A stretch of DNA of 64,000 bases from NCBI GenBank assembly GCA_947624295.1, contig CANQJV010000003.1:1-64000 (forward strand), written 5' to 3'. A model generated the notes under the pieces. That model made no database searches, was not told the origin of the DNA, and worked only from the letters and a program-made list of their open reading frames with translations. Every line of letters starts with the position of its first letter. The first letter of the stretch is position 1. Made by a program: the position numbers and the translations under genes. Shown piece by piece: positions 1-8,694 of the stretch. The stretch is from an uncultured Ruminococcus sp. (GTDB taxonomy: Bacteria > Bacillota > Clostridia > Oscillospirales > Ruminococcaceae).

Positions 1-117
1 TATATCACATCTTTTTTCATTTGTCAAGTACTTTTTGCAAATTTTTTCAAATTTTTTTCAAAAAGTTTCATTTCCTGTCAACTCAATGTGATTTTGCCGT
101 TCCGTGACGACTTATTT

Positions 118-146
118 ATTATATCACGTATTTTTCATTTTGTCAA
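118..146 (-). promoter_or_regulatory. Sigma-A-like promoter TTGACA-N17-TATAAT reading out of the window to the left
   Basis: Minus strand TTGACA AAATGAAAAATACGTGA TATAAT; a near-copy lies at ~1-27. Confidence 0.6.
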
Positions 147-190
147 GTAAAAAGTTTTCAACATAATATGCATTATTTTGTACAAAAAGT

Positions 191-217
191 AAAGCACGGC
201 AATATACCGTGCTTTTT
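191..217 (-). terminator. Intrinsic terminator after 219-aa prepilin-like gene
   Basis: AAAGCACGG-loop-CCGTGCTTTTT stem with T/A tracts, directly downstream of the CDS stop. Confidence 0.75.
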
Positions 218-222
218 AGCAA

Positions 223-882
223 TTATCCCATATTAAACGAATCCATATCTGCTCCGGTAAGTCCGGTGATTTTCTTATCCCTGATTTTGTCAACAAAATC
301 ATTGCCCTTCTCTTCTTCCAACTCATCAAGCGTTTTCGGATAAGTGCCGAGATATCTGTCATTTTCAAAGCGTGCGCTCACGACAGACATAACTTTATAA
401 TCCTTGACGTGGATTCTGTAGACAATTTCGTCATCTTTCAGAATCTGATTTATCTCGTCAGCAATTTTATCGTTCCATTTGGTTATAGTAGCCCAACGGC
501 TGTATGACATATAACCGTCTTTAGTGATTACTTTGCCTGTATCATCGGTAAGTGCTCCGGTTGAGCCGTCCCAATAATAGTACCATTCTGTATAATCTGC
601 AAGGTCAGCAGGGTTGCTGTCGTAGAGATATTTTTCTGCAAGGTTTTCCCTTTCTGCGCCTGATGCGGCGAGATACTTATTCCTGCCCTTTCTTTCGGAG
701 AACTTCATATCCGTCACGACAGTCTGCGCCGCATTCAGGATAGTTTTCGCCTTAAGGTTCTGGGAGCGTGTCCTTGCCCTGCGGATATATGCGCCCCATG
801 AGGGAATAAGCACTCCTGCGAGTACGCCTATAATTGCTATAACTATAATCAATTCAATGAGTGTAAAGCCTTTTTTTCTCAT
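223..882 (-). CDS. Type IV prepilin-like protein (N-terminal methylation motif)
   Basis: MRKKGFTLIELIIVIAIIGVLAGVLIPS class III signal; located in pil cluster. Confidence 0.9.
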   Translation of the reverse strand: MRKKGFTLIELIIVIAIIGVLAGVLIPSWGAYIRRARTRSQNLKAKTILNAAQTVVTDMKFSERKGRNKYLAASGAERENLAEKYLYDSNPADLADYTEWYYYWDGSTGALTDDTGKVITKDGYMSYSRWATITKWNDKIADEINQILKDDEIVYRIHVKDYKVMSVVSARFENDRYLGTYPKTLDELEEEKGNDFVDKIRDKKITGLTGADMDSFNMG

Positions 883-914
883 ATAAACTCCTCCTGAAAT
901 CTGTATTCAAGTAT

Positions 915-943
915 ATTATAGCAAAAAATTAACAATTTGTCAA
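915..943 (-). promoter_or_regulatory. Promoter for 219-aa prepilin
   Basis: TTGACA-N17-TATAAT with TGC extended -10, followed by AGGAGG RBS. Confidence 0.7.
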
Positions 944-992
944 TAATATTTTCCTGTAAATATGCACAATTTTTTGCTGATATTTTTGTGCA

Positions 993-2126
993 TTATTCAA
1001 GAAGCTCAATCGCCTTAGCGAGTTGTATGTCGTCCTCCGTGCCAATCAGTGCGGAATCCATATCAACAGTTATATCGGGCTTTATGCCTATGCCCTGCCA
1101 GCAGTCCCAGTCGCCTACAGTAAAATACCCTGCTGTATAGTGCAGTTTTCCGCCGTTGCTGAGTGTTTCCTCCTGCTGAAAAATCCCCTTGCCGAAAGTA
1201 TTCGTGCCTACCGTTGTGACATCTCTGCCGAACTGCATACATAGGGAGGTGAAAGTTTCTGCGGCACTTGCGGTATTTTCGTTAATGAGGATAACTATAG
1301 GCACATCAACAGCACCGTCAGTTGTTGTTAATGTACTTACTTTTTCGCCTTTATAGTTATAAAAATCAACACTTCCTGAATCAACAAAGTAGTCAACAGC
1401 CTGTAGCATATAATCAGCCCAACCGCCGCCATTATCACGCAAATCAATAATATATTTGTCAACATCGCCCAATTCTTCTATTCTTTCGGACATCTGCCCT
1501 GCTGAAAATGTACCAAAATGTGACACTGAAATATATGCAATATCACCAATCATTTCACTTTTAACTTCACTCTGCAAATCATTGTCACGCCTGAAATTTA
1601 TATCAAAAATTTTCCCGTCACGGTTTACAGTCAATTTTACTTCCGTATCCTGCTTGCCGAGGATTTTATTTGCGTAATTTTCATAGCCCTTTTCAGAAAC
1701 GCTTACGCCGTCAATATGCGTGATTATGTCGCCTGCTTTAAGTCCCTGTTTATCGGCTGTCAAGCCCTCTGTCACTTCTGTAAGCAGAATATTTCCGTCG
1801 GCTGAAATATCAACCTGAAAACCGCTTGCTATAGCCGTTCCTGCGGAATTTATATAGTCTGTCTGTTCCTGAATTTTATCGGCATTGAGAAATTCATAAT
1901 AATATGTATACTTGTCACCGCCTGCATTCAGATAGCCGTTAATCATACCGATTTCTGCCGATTTATCGTCAAAATCGGGATTTCCGTTTTCTGCGATTAT
2001 CTCACGGCATTCTTTTATTATATCATTTTCGGATTTTCCGCCCATAAAGAAGTAACACAAGCCGAAAGTGACACCTGCGCAGGCAAGACCCGCAGCTATA
2101 TACGGCGTTATTTTATCAATATTCAT
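993..2126 (-). CDS. S41 family C-terminal processing peptidase with PDZ domain
   Basis: PDZ (GLKAGDIITHIDGVSV), NENTASAAETF serine motif and GTNTFGKGIFQ lysine motif; N-terminal TM. Confidence 0.9.
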   Translation of the reverse strand: MNIDKITPYIAAGLACAGVTFGLCYFFMGGKSENDIIKECREIIAENGNPDFDDKSAEIGMINGYLNAGGDKYTYYYEFLNADKIQEQTDYINSAGTAIASGFQVDISADGNILLTEVTEGLTADKQGLKAGDIITHIDGVSVSEKGYENYANKILGKQDTEVKLTVNRDGKIFDINFRRDNDLQSEVKSEMIGDIAYISVSHFGTFSAGQMSERIEELGDVDKYIIDLRDNGGGWADYMLQAVDYFVDSGSVDFYNYKGEKVSTLTTTDGAVDVPIVILINENTASAAETFTSLCMQFGRDVTTVGTNTFGKGIFQQEETLSNGGKLHYTAGYFTVGDWDCWQGIGIKPDITVDMDSALIGTEDDIQLAKAIELLE

Positions 2127-2140
2127 AAAATCTCCATAGA

Positions 2141-2170
2141 AAAAACCCCTCTCACAAGGAGAGAGGTTTT
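2141..2170 (-). terminator. Intrinsic terminator downstream of pilin gene
   Basis: AAAACCTCTCTC-CTTGT-GAGAGGGGTTTTTT hairpin. Confidence 0.8.
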
Positions 2171-2192
2171 ATATTAGTTTGCTTAGATTAAA

Positions 2193-2801
2193 TTAGTCTT
2201 CGTCCTGTGCTTTTGATGCTTCTTCAGCAGTCATTCTCACATATTTACTGCCATCATATTTATAACCAGCCTGTTTAATAGCATCTGAAAGTGCTTTATC
2301 ATCTACAACTGTACCAGTTGCTTTGTAATCATTGTAGTTATCAGCTGTTACAACACCTGCCGGATATGTTCCTGTGTAAGTAGAATCATTTGCAGTAGCA
2401 CAAGCAATGCAAGCACCGCCTGAAACAGCTGCTTTAACGCCTTTTCTTACCTTGTCAATGTCAGCAAAGAAATTAGAAACTTTTGTTGTAAACTTAGCCA
2501 TATCAATTTTTGAAGAAGAAGCAGGAGAACCACCATCTATAGCAGCACCTGAAGACCAACCTGTACCCGGAGTAAATGTAAGAAGATAATCGCCGCCTAC
2601 ATCAATACCTTCTTCATCGAGTTCAGTGAGTGCAGAATTAATTGCTTTGTATACCGATGATGCTGATGAGTTAGCTGATGAGAGTTTAGATTTCTTTACG
2701 TAGCCGAGCATTGTCGGAACGAGGATAGCTGCGAGGACACCGATGATAGCGATAACAACGATGAGCTCAATAAGTGTAAAACCTTTCTTTGTAGTTTTCA
2801 T
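2193..2801 (-). CDS. Probable major type IV pilin
   Basis: MKTTKKGFTLIELIVVIAIIGVLAAILVPTMLGYVKKSKLSSANSSASSVYKAINSA; own promoter, structured leader and strong terminator. Confidence 0.88.
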   Translation of the reverse strand: MKTTKKGFTLIELIVVIAIIGVLAAILVPTMLGYVKKSKLSSANSSASSVYKAINSALTELDEEGIDVGGDYLLTFTPGTGWSSGAAIDGGSPASSSKIDMAKFTTKVSNFFADIDKVRKGVKAAVSGGACIACATANDSTYTGTYPAGVVTADNYNDYKATGTVVDDKALSDAIKQAGYKYDGSKYVRMTAEEASKAQDED

Positions 2802-2828
2802 AATGAAAACCCTCCTTTATAAAATTTC

Positions 2829-2871
2829 TTGTGCGTTCGCACCTTTGGGGAAGGTCTGCTCACCTCTCCCC
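2829..2871 (-). promoter_or_regulatory. Structured 5' leader of pilin mRNA (two hairpins)
   Basis: GGGGA-AGGT/ACCT-TCCCC and GTGCG-AA-CGCAC inverted repeats between mapped promoter and RBS. Confidence 0.55.
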
Positions 2872-2884
2872 TTTCTGTAATTAT

Positions 2885-2913
2885 AGTATAACACTTCATT
2901 AACAAAATGTCAA
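2885..2913 (-). promoter_or_regulatory. Pilin promoter
   Basis: TTGACA-N17-TATACT with TGT extended -10. Confidence 0.7.
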
Positions 2914-3162
2914 TACTTTATCCGAAATTTTTTCTTGATTTTTTCATTTTTTACATTGCTACGGTGAATCGGCATTTATTTTTTGTGGTTTTCGTCAGAT
3001 TGCACAATTTTTTGTGAATAAGTTTTTTCTTTTAACAGGTTTTTTGTATATTAACAATTACATATTACTCCCTGTATATTTGCACGGGCTTTTGCTTTAT
3101 TTACCGTTTGCATATTCCTCAGAAAAATTTACAGCCTGTATTTTACAGAAAATCTCAAAAAA

Positions 3163-3198
3163 AGACGGCTGAATCAATATCAGCCGTGATTTTTTCAT
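3163..3198 (-). terminator. Terminator downstream of pilT
   Basis: ACGGCTGA-loop-TCAGCCGT hairpin flanked by A/T runs. Confidence 0.7.
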
Positions 3199-4298
3199 CA
3201 GGTCATTCCGCCGGTAGGTACTCCGCCCATTTGCGACAAAAATCTGTAAAATTCCTGCTTATCCTGACACTTCTCAAGAGCGTCTACTTCGTTTATTGTG
3301 CCTTTTGCCGTATGGCGTGCGAGTTCCTGGTCAAGCGACATCATGCCCTGCTGTTTTCCTGTCTGTATTGCCGACTGGATAAGATGTATCTTGTTATCAC
3401 GTATCATAGCCGATATTGCGTCGGTTACGTTGAGTATCTCCATTACGGCAATTCGTCCGGAGTTATCTTTTTTCGGGATAAGTGTCTGCGATATTACTCC
3501 GACAAGGTTATTTGCAAGCTGAGTACGTATCTGTTGCTGTTGATGTTCGGGGTATACGTCTATGATACGGTTGATTGTATCTGCGGCTGATGTCGTATGA
3601 AGTGTTGACATTACAAGGTGTCCTGTTTCTGCGGCTGTTACGGCGGCTTGTATCGTTTCAAAGTCACGCATTTCTCCTACGAGTATAACATCGGGGTCTT
3701 CACGGAGTGCCGCTCTCAGTGCAAGCGCAAATGACGGTACATCGTCGCCTATTTCACGCTGATTCACCATACATCTTTTATGTTCATGCACGTATTCTAT
3801 CGGGTCTTCTACTGTAATTACGTGTGCGGAACGGTTAAGGTTTACGAAATCTATCATTCCGGCGAGTGTTGTGGATTTTCCTGAACCTGTCGGTCCTGTT
3901 ACAAGCACAAGTCCACGGGGGCGCATTGCGAAATCCGCAAGAATCGGCGGAAGATTCAAGTCCTCAAGTGTTGGTATGTCATTTCGGAGCAGACGTATTG
4001 CTATAGCGGGTTTGCCTTTCTGGAAATACACGTTTACACGGTGGCGGTATCCGCTTTTTGTCTGGAACGAAAAGTCCGTATCTATATGATTGTTTATCTG
4101 AGTCTGCTGACCCTCGTTTGTCATTTGTGCAACAATGTCCATTATTTCTTCCTCGTCCATTTCGGGGTATTGTGTACGCATTGTTCTCAATGCACCGTTA
4201 AGGCGTACAACAGGTGCAATTGCGTTTGTAAAATGCAAGTCCGAACAGCCGAGAAGTCTTACTTCATCGAGTATCCTATGAATATTGATAATTCCCAT
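3198..4298 (-). CDS. pilT: Type IV pilus retraction ATPase PilT
   Basis: Walker A GPTGSGKST, Asp/His boxes, VGEMRDFETIQAAVTAAETGHLVMSTLHT. Confidence 0.95.
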   Translation of the reverse strand: MGIINIHRILDEVRLLGCSDLHFTNAIAPVVRLNGALRTMRTQYPEMDEEEIMDIVAQMTNEGQQTQINNHIDTDFSFQTKSGYRHRVNVYFQKGKPAIAIRLLRNDIPTLEDLNLPPILADFAMRPRGLVLVTGPTGSGKSTTLAGMIDFVNLNRSAHVITVEDPIEYVHEHKRCMVNQREIGDDVPSFALALRAALREDPDVILVGEMRDFETIQAAVTAAETGHLVMSTLHTTSAADTINRIIDVYPEHQQQQIRTQLANNLVGVISQTLIPKKDNSGRIAVMEILNVTDAISAMIRDNKIHLIQSAIQTGKQQGMMSLDQELARHTAKGTINEVDALEKCQDKQEFYRFLSQMGGVPTGGMT

Positions 4299-4322
4299 AT
4301 TAAATTCCCTCCTGAATCCGTA

Positions 4323-6005
4323 TTATACAGTAAATGTTGAACGAACAAGTTCATCAATAGAAGTTTCGCCTGCCTGAACAAGCACTGAGGCATTGTCACG
4401 GAGAAGTTTTGTACCGTTAGCCTTAGCTGCTTTTTCTATCTCCTCTTTACCGCCTCCTGCCGCAATAATAGCGGAAACTTTTGCGGTACAGTGGATAATC
4501 TCATGAATAGCAGTTCTTCCCTTATAGCCTGTATTGTTACAGTTAGGACAGCCTACAGGTTCATATATTTCAATTGATTCCGGTATACCCATAAGTTCAT
4601 TTTCTTCTTCTGTTGACATTCTCGGCTTTTTGCACGCCGGACAAAGTACTTTTATAAGTCGCTGTGCTATAACGCCGATGAGTGACGTAGCAACCATGTA
4701 CGGTGCAACACCCATATCTACAAGACGTACAACTGTTGATGCGGCATCATTTGTATGAAGTGTCGAAAGTACAAGGTGTCCTGTAATAGCGGCGCGGATA
4801 CCAATGTCAGCTGTTTCAGAGTCACGCATCTCACCTATCATAACAATATCAGGGTCCTGACGGAGAATTGAACGAAGAGCAGCGGCGAATGTCATACCTG
4901 CTTTCTGGTTTACCTGACACTGATTTATTCCGTCAATAGCTTTTTCGACAGGGTCCTCAACCGTAACAACGTTTACATTCGGCTTTGCAATTTCACCAAG
5001 TGCAGCGTAAAGAGTTGTTGTTTTACCTGAACCGGTAGGTCCTGTTACAAGTACAACACCGTGCGGTACTCGAAGCATTGATTCAAACAACTGATAGTTA
5101 TAGTCCGACATACCCAAGTCAGTGATTTTTCTGAGGGCGATTTGTCCCGTCGAAAGAATACGGATAACTATTTTCTCACCGTGAACCATAGGAAGTGACG
5201 ATACACGGACATCAAGCGTCGTTCCGTCAACTATCTGCGTGAAACGTCCGTCCTGCGGTATTCTCTTTTCAGCGATATTCATTCCGCTGATGAGCTTGAA
5301 ACGTGTTGCCAATGCACTCTGTACAGCTGACGAAATACTCATAAGTTCAACAAGGTCGCCGTTTACACGGATACGTATTCTTGTGTATTTCTCGAACGGC
5401 TCAATATGAATATCGGTTGCATCTGCACGGTAAGAGTTTTCAATGATAGTAGTTGCCAGCTTAACAATAGGTGCTGATTCAACTCTGTCTTTTGATTCCT
5501 CTTCTTCTGCTGACATTTTATCGCCTGCAAGTGCCATAACACTGTCAACAACGCTGTCAACGTTCTGCATTGAGTAACATTTGCCTATAGCTTTGTTGAT
5601 TGCTGAAGTCGTCGCAAGTACAGGCACTGTATCCATACCTGTTGAAACTTTGATGTCCTCAAGAACAATGAAGTTTACAGGGTCATTTGTCGCAACTGTA
5701 AGCCTTTTACCTGTAATCGCAATTGCAATGACCGTATACTTCCTTGCAAGCTGCTCCGGTACTTTCTGTACGGCATCAGTGTCAATATCGATGTTGTCAA
5801 GGTCAACATACTGTACTCTCAATTTTCCCGCAAGTGCCTTTGTGAAATTGGTTTCAGTCATGAAACCAAGTTCAACAACAACATCTCCGAATTTTTTAGC
5901 TCCGTTAGACTCTTTCTGAGTTTCAAGAACTTTCTGGAGCTGTTCTTGTGTGATGAGTCCCTGACCGACTAAGTAATCACCTATTCTTTCATTTCTCATA
6001 TACAA
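4323..6005 (-). CDS. pilB: Type IV pilus assembly ATPase PilB/GspE
   Basis: N-terminal GspEII domain (IGDYLVGQGLITQEQLQ), GPTGSGKTTTLY, CPACKKP...CPNCNNTGYKGRTAIHEI zinc site. Confidence 0.95.
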   Translation of the reverse strand: MYMRNERIGDYLVGQGLITQEQLQKVLETQKESNGAKKFGDVVVELGFMTETNFTKALAGKLRVQYVDLDNIDIDTDAVQKVPEQLARKYTVIAIAITGKRLTVATNDPVNFIVLEDIKVSTGMDTVPVLATTSAINKAIGKCYSMQNVDSVVDSVMALAGDKMSAEEEESKDRVESAPIVKLATTIIENSYRADATDIHIEPFEKYTRIRIRVNGDLVELMSISSAVQSALATRFKLISGMNIAEKRIPQDGRFTQIVDGTTLDVRVSSLPMVHGEKIVIRILSTGQIALRKITDLGMSDYNYQLFESMLRVPHGVVLVTGPTGSGKTTTLYAALGEIAKPNVNVVTVEDPVEKAIDGINQCQVNQKAGMTFAAALRSILRQDPDIVMIGEMRDSETADIGIRAAITGHLVLSTLHTNDAASTVVRLVDMGVAPYMVATSLIGVIAQRLIKVLCPACKKPRMSTEEENELMGIPESIEIYEPVGCPNCNNTGYKGRTAIHEIIHCTAKVSAIIAAGGGKEEIEKAAKANGTKLLRDNASVLVQAGETSIDELVRSTFTV

Positions 6006-6064
6006 ACCTCCGCTTATTTTTAGGATTACCCGAAAATAAATTTCACTGTAATCTCAAATTATAC

Positions 6065-6093
6065 TTGAATTTTTTTTAATATACTGTTATAAT
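6065..6093 (+). promoter_or_regulatory. pilD promoter
   Basis: TTGAAT-N17-TATAAT with TGT extended -10. Confidence 0.65.
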
Positions 6094-6106
6094 ATTATTA
6101 TGTCAA
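6078..6106 (-). promoter_or_regulatory. pilB promoter candidate
   Basis: Minus strand TTGACA-N17-TATATT; overlaps the opposing pilD promoter. Confidence 0.5.
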
Positions 6107-6134
6107 TATCTTTAATGTAAAGGAGGTCAAAATC

Positions 6135-6974
6135 ATGTTTGAATTTGAAAATATGCTCCATGATGAATTCATAGAGTTGCCGTTCAAAATCATGTTTTTA
6201 ACCGTTGTGTTTATTTTTGGCATTTGCATAGGGAGTTTCCTGAACGTCGTAATAATCAGGCTTCCACGCCACGAATCGCTTATAAAGCGTGCCTCGCACT
6301 GTATGACGTGCGGAACGAAAATCAGACCGATTGACCTGATTCCCGTTTTCAGCTGGCTCTTTCTGCGTGGGAGATGCCATAGCTGCGGTGAAAAAATTTC
6401 GCCCCGCTACCCCATTGTGGAAAGCCTGAACGGTATTATGTATGTACTGACGTTCATTGTACTCGATATCAATGCTAAAGCCATAATAACCTGCATTCTC
6501 ATGTCACTGCTTATTGTTGTGGGATTTATGGACTGGGATACACATGAAATTGATATGATTGTTGTCGGTCTTATTTTTGTTCTCGCCATTCCCGCCGCAA
6601 TTTTTACAGATGACGTGGAGCTTGTTCACCGTGTAATCGGTGCATTGGCTATAAGTGTTCCCTTTTTTATAATAGGTGAAGTAAGCCGTCCGATTATCAG
6701 GAAAAAATTCAACGAGGATTTCCGTGCAATTGAACTCGGCGATACAATTTTAATGTTTGCCGCAGGCGCACTCCTCGGAACACAGGCTGTTATCGTTTCA
6801 GCACTGATTGGCATTATCGCCGCCGCTGTATGCGGAATAATTCTAAAAGTAATAACTAAAGATTCAAAATTTGCTTTTGGTCCATACCTATCAATCGGTA
6901 TCGCCGCCGCTATGTTATGGGGTAATCAAATTGCACAATGGTACATAGGTCTTCTCACGTATGAACCGCAATAA
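6135..6974 (+). CDS. pilD: Prepilin peptidase / N-methyltransferase PilD
   Basis: Polytopic; CxxC...CxxC zinc pairs (CMTCGTKI, CHSCGEKI), GxxxD aspartic protease motif (FMDWDTHEID). Confidence 0.93.
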   Translation: MFEFENMLHDEFIELPFKIMFLTVVFIFGICIGSFLNVVIIRLPRHESLIKRASHCMTCGTKIRPIDLIPVFSWLFLRGRCHSCGEKISPRYPIVESLNGIMYVLTFIVLDINAKAIITCILMSLLIVVGFMDWDTHEIDMIVVGLIFVLAIPAAIFTDDVELVHRVIGALAISVPFFIIGEVSRPIIRKKFNEDFRAIELGDTILMFAAGALLGTQAVIVSALIGIIAAAVCGIILKVITKDSKFAFGPYLSIGIAAAMLWGNQIAQWYIGLLTYEPQ

Positions 6975-6984
6975 CAATAAATTA

Positions 6985-7020
6985 CAGGCAGCAGTATTTA
7001 TTACTACTGCCTGTTTTTTT
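6985..7020 (+). terminator. Terminator of pilD (possibly bidirectional)
   Basis: CAGGCAG(CAGTA)...(TACT)ACTGCCTG-TTTTTTT. Confidence 0.8.
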
Positions 7021-7026
7021 ATTTTA

Positions 7027-8262
7027 TTATTCTGGTGGCATTGTAGGACGTGGTGCGCCCGCTGCTGTCGTTGGCTCTGGAGGATCGCTCCATACGGTAT
7101 CTTCGATTTCAGTTGGTACTGTGAATACTATATAGATGTTGTTATTATTTGGGTCGCCTTCTGTCACTCTTCTGAATGGGCTTGCACCAAGATTATTTGT
7201 AACTGCCTCTATTGCAGCCTGAGAAGAGTCAGCAGTAACATTGCCGTCTTTGTCAAGAAACTCTCCTGATGTATTCATCGCTTTACGGTAATACTTTACA
7301 GAACTTGACTCTTTCTGCATCTGAACATTTTTGAATGTCATTCCGACTGCACTCATAGCCGCAGGTGATTTGAATGCCATTACAGTTTCACCGTCATGAA
7401 TTGTTTCAAATACACTCTGAGTTTTGTTCTGGAACGATATCACATTCATAACGAATTGATATTCGTTTACACTGTCGCTGATTACAGTACCGTCATCTTT
7501 CTCACTGGGTTTAAGTTTACTGTAGAAATAATCATCGCTTGCAACAAGTGCATCACCGGTATCTACATCTTCATACGAATCAAGCGAATCGGTAATCGGT
7601 ACAAAATCATACATACCAAGCTGGTAATAATATGAATAATCTTTGAAATGTTCGTCATTTATAACTGAAACATTTGTTAAATCAGCAGGGGCTGAAACAG
7701 TTGCGTGCTGAGAATCGGAATCGAATTTAATCTGTGTCAGCTTAGTATAGCCTGCAGCATCTATCTGGTCTTGTGTCATGCTTGCAATTGTACTGTCAGG
7801 AACAATAGAATTTGCTGATGGGTCAAAATATACTGTTGTCGGTATACCGCAGCCTGCTGTAAAATCATACACAGTTTCATAAATATGACCTGCCTCAAGA
7901 CTTCCGTCTGTTTTGTTTATCAGCTTGAGAACATGAACTTTTCCGGCAAGAGGAGCACCTGAACTGTTTATTGCACCATTATAATATGTGTCAACAAAAT
8001 CTCTTGCAACGGTTTGCTCATCATCCGAAATACCATGTTCGTACACCACAATATTCTGCGCATGACGTATAGATTTCGAAACGTATTCACCGATATTGTC
8101 AACATATGCTGCCGTTCTCTCTCTTACTGAAGTTTTTGTCATAATTTTCGATACAGGGTCTATGAACGACATTACAAGTGTCATAATAACACTGAAAATC
8201 GCAAGAACGATGATAAGTTCAATAAGGGTAAAGCCTTTCAGAGCTGTTTTCTTCTTATCCAA
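7027..8262 (-). CDS. Prepilin-like minor pilin (411 aa)
   Basis: MDKKKTALKGFTLIELIIVLAIFSVIMTLVMSF; Pro-rich C-terminus. Confidence 0.85.
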   Translation of the reverse strand: MDKKKTALKGFTLIELIIVLAIFSVIMTLVMSFIDPVSKIMTKTSVRERTAAYVDNIGEYVSKSIRHAQNIVVYEHGISDDEQTVARDFVDTYYNGAINSSGAPLAGKVHVLKLINKTDGSLEAGHIYETVYDFTAGCGIPTTVYFDPSANSIVPDSTIASMTQDQIDAAGYTKLTQIKFDSDSQHATVSAPADLTNVSVINDEHFKDYSYYYQLGMYDFVPITDSLDSYEDVDTGDALVASDDYFYSKLKPSEKDDGTVISDSVNEYQFVMNVISFQNKTQSVFETIHDGETVMAFKSPAAMSAVGMTFKNVQMQKESSSVKYYRKAMNTSGEFLDKDGNVTADSSQAAIEAVTNNLGASPFRRVTEGDPNNNNIYIVFTVPTEIEDTVWSDPPEPTTAAGAPRPTMPPE

Positions 8263-8277
8263 AGCTATACACCTCCA

Positions 8278-8682
8278 TTATGTTCCCGGGACGGTGACGG
8301 GAGGCTCCGTTGTGACAGCCTCCACATCAACAATATACTGCATATTGAGATTTCCGCCAAGTACGTTTTCAGTTGAATCAGTAGCAGCTTCATATGCATT
8401 GCCTTTCAGTTCCTGCGAGAACGGAGTAGCAACACCTGTAAGACCGTCTCCGCTTACTACTATCTGCATATCTCCCTGAACAAGATTTCCTGCATCTTTA
8501 TGACCTATTTCAGCCACGGGAGCTTGCTGTACAGTCTTTTTATTGACGTTGTTCGCAGACTTTATATACATATTGATTGTACTCGAAGTCTGCACGAGAA
8601 CAAGTGTAAGCACGGCAAGGACAGCAAGCGAAATGATAATTTCCATAAGCGTCATGCCCTTGAATTTCTTCTTCTTTTTCAT
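8278..8682 (-). CDS. Prepilin-like minor pilin (134 aa)
   Basis: MKKKKKFKGMTLMEIIISLAVLAVLTLVLVQTSS methylation motif. Confidence 0.85.
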   Translation of the reverse strand: MKKKKKFKGMTLMEIIISLAVLAVLTLVLVQTSSTINMYIKSANNVNKKTVQQAPVAEIGHKDAGNLVQGDMQIVVSGDGLTGVATPFSQELKGNAYEAATDSTENVLGGNLNMQYIVDVEAVTTEPPVTVPGT

Positions 8683-8694
8683 TGCTATCCCTCC

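Noticed and set aside
5581-5919. Ser/Thr-rich plus-strand ORF antisense to pilB, and other long antisense ORFs (e.g. 22242-23009, 38132-38800, 46577-47299)
   Set aside because: They mirror well-supported coding genes; composition and lack of RBS fit spurious shadow ORFs.
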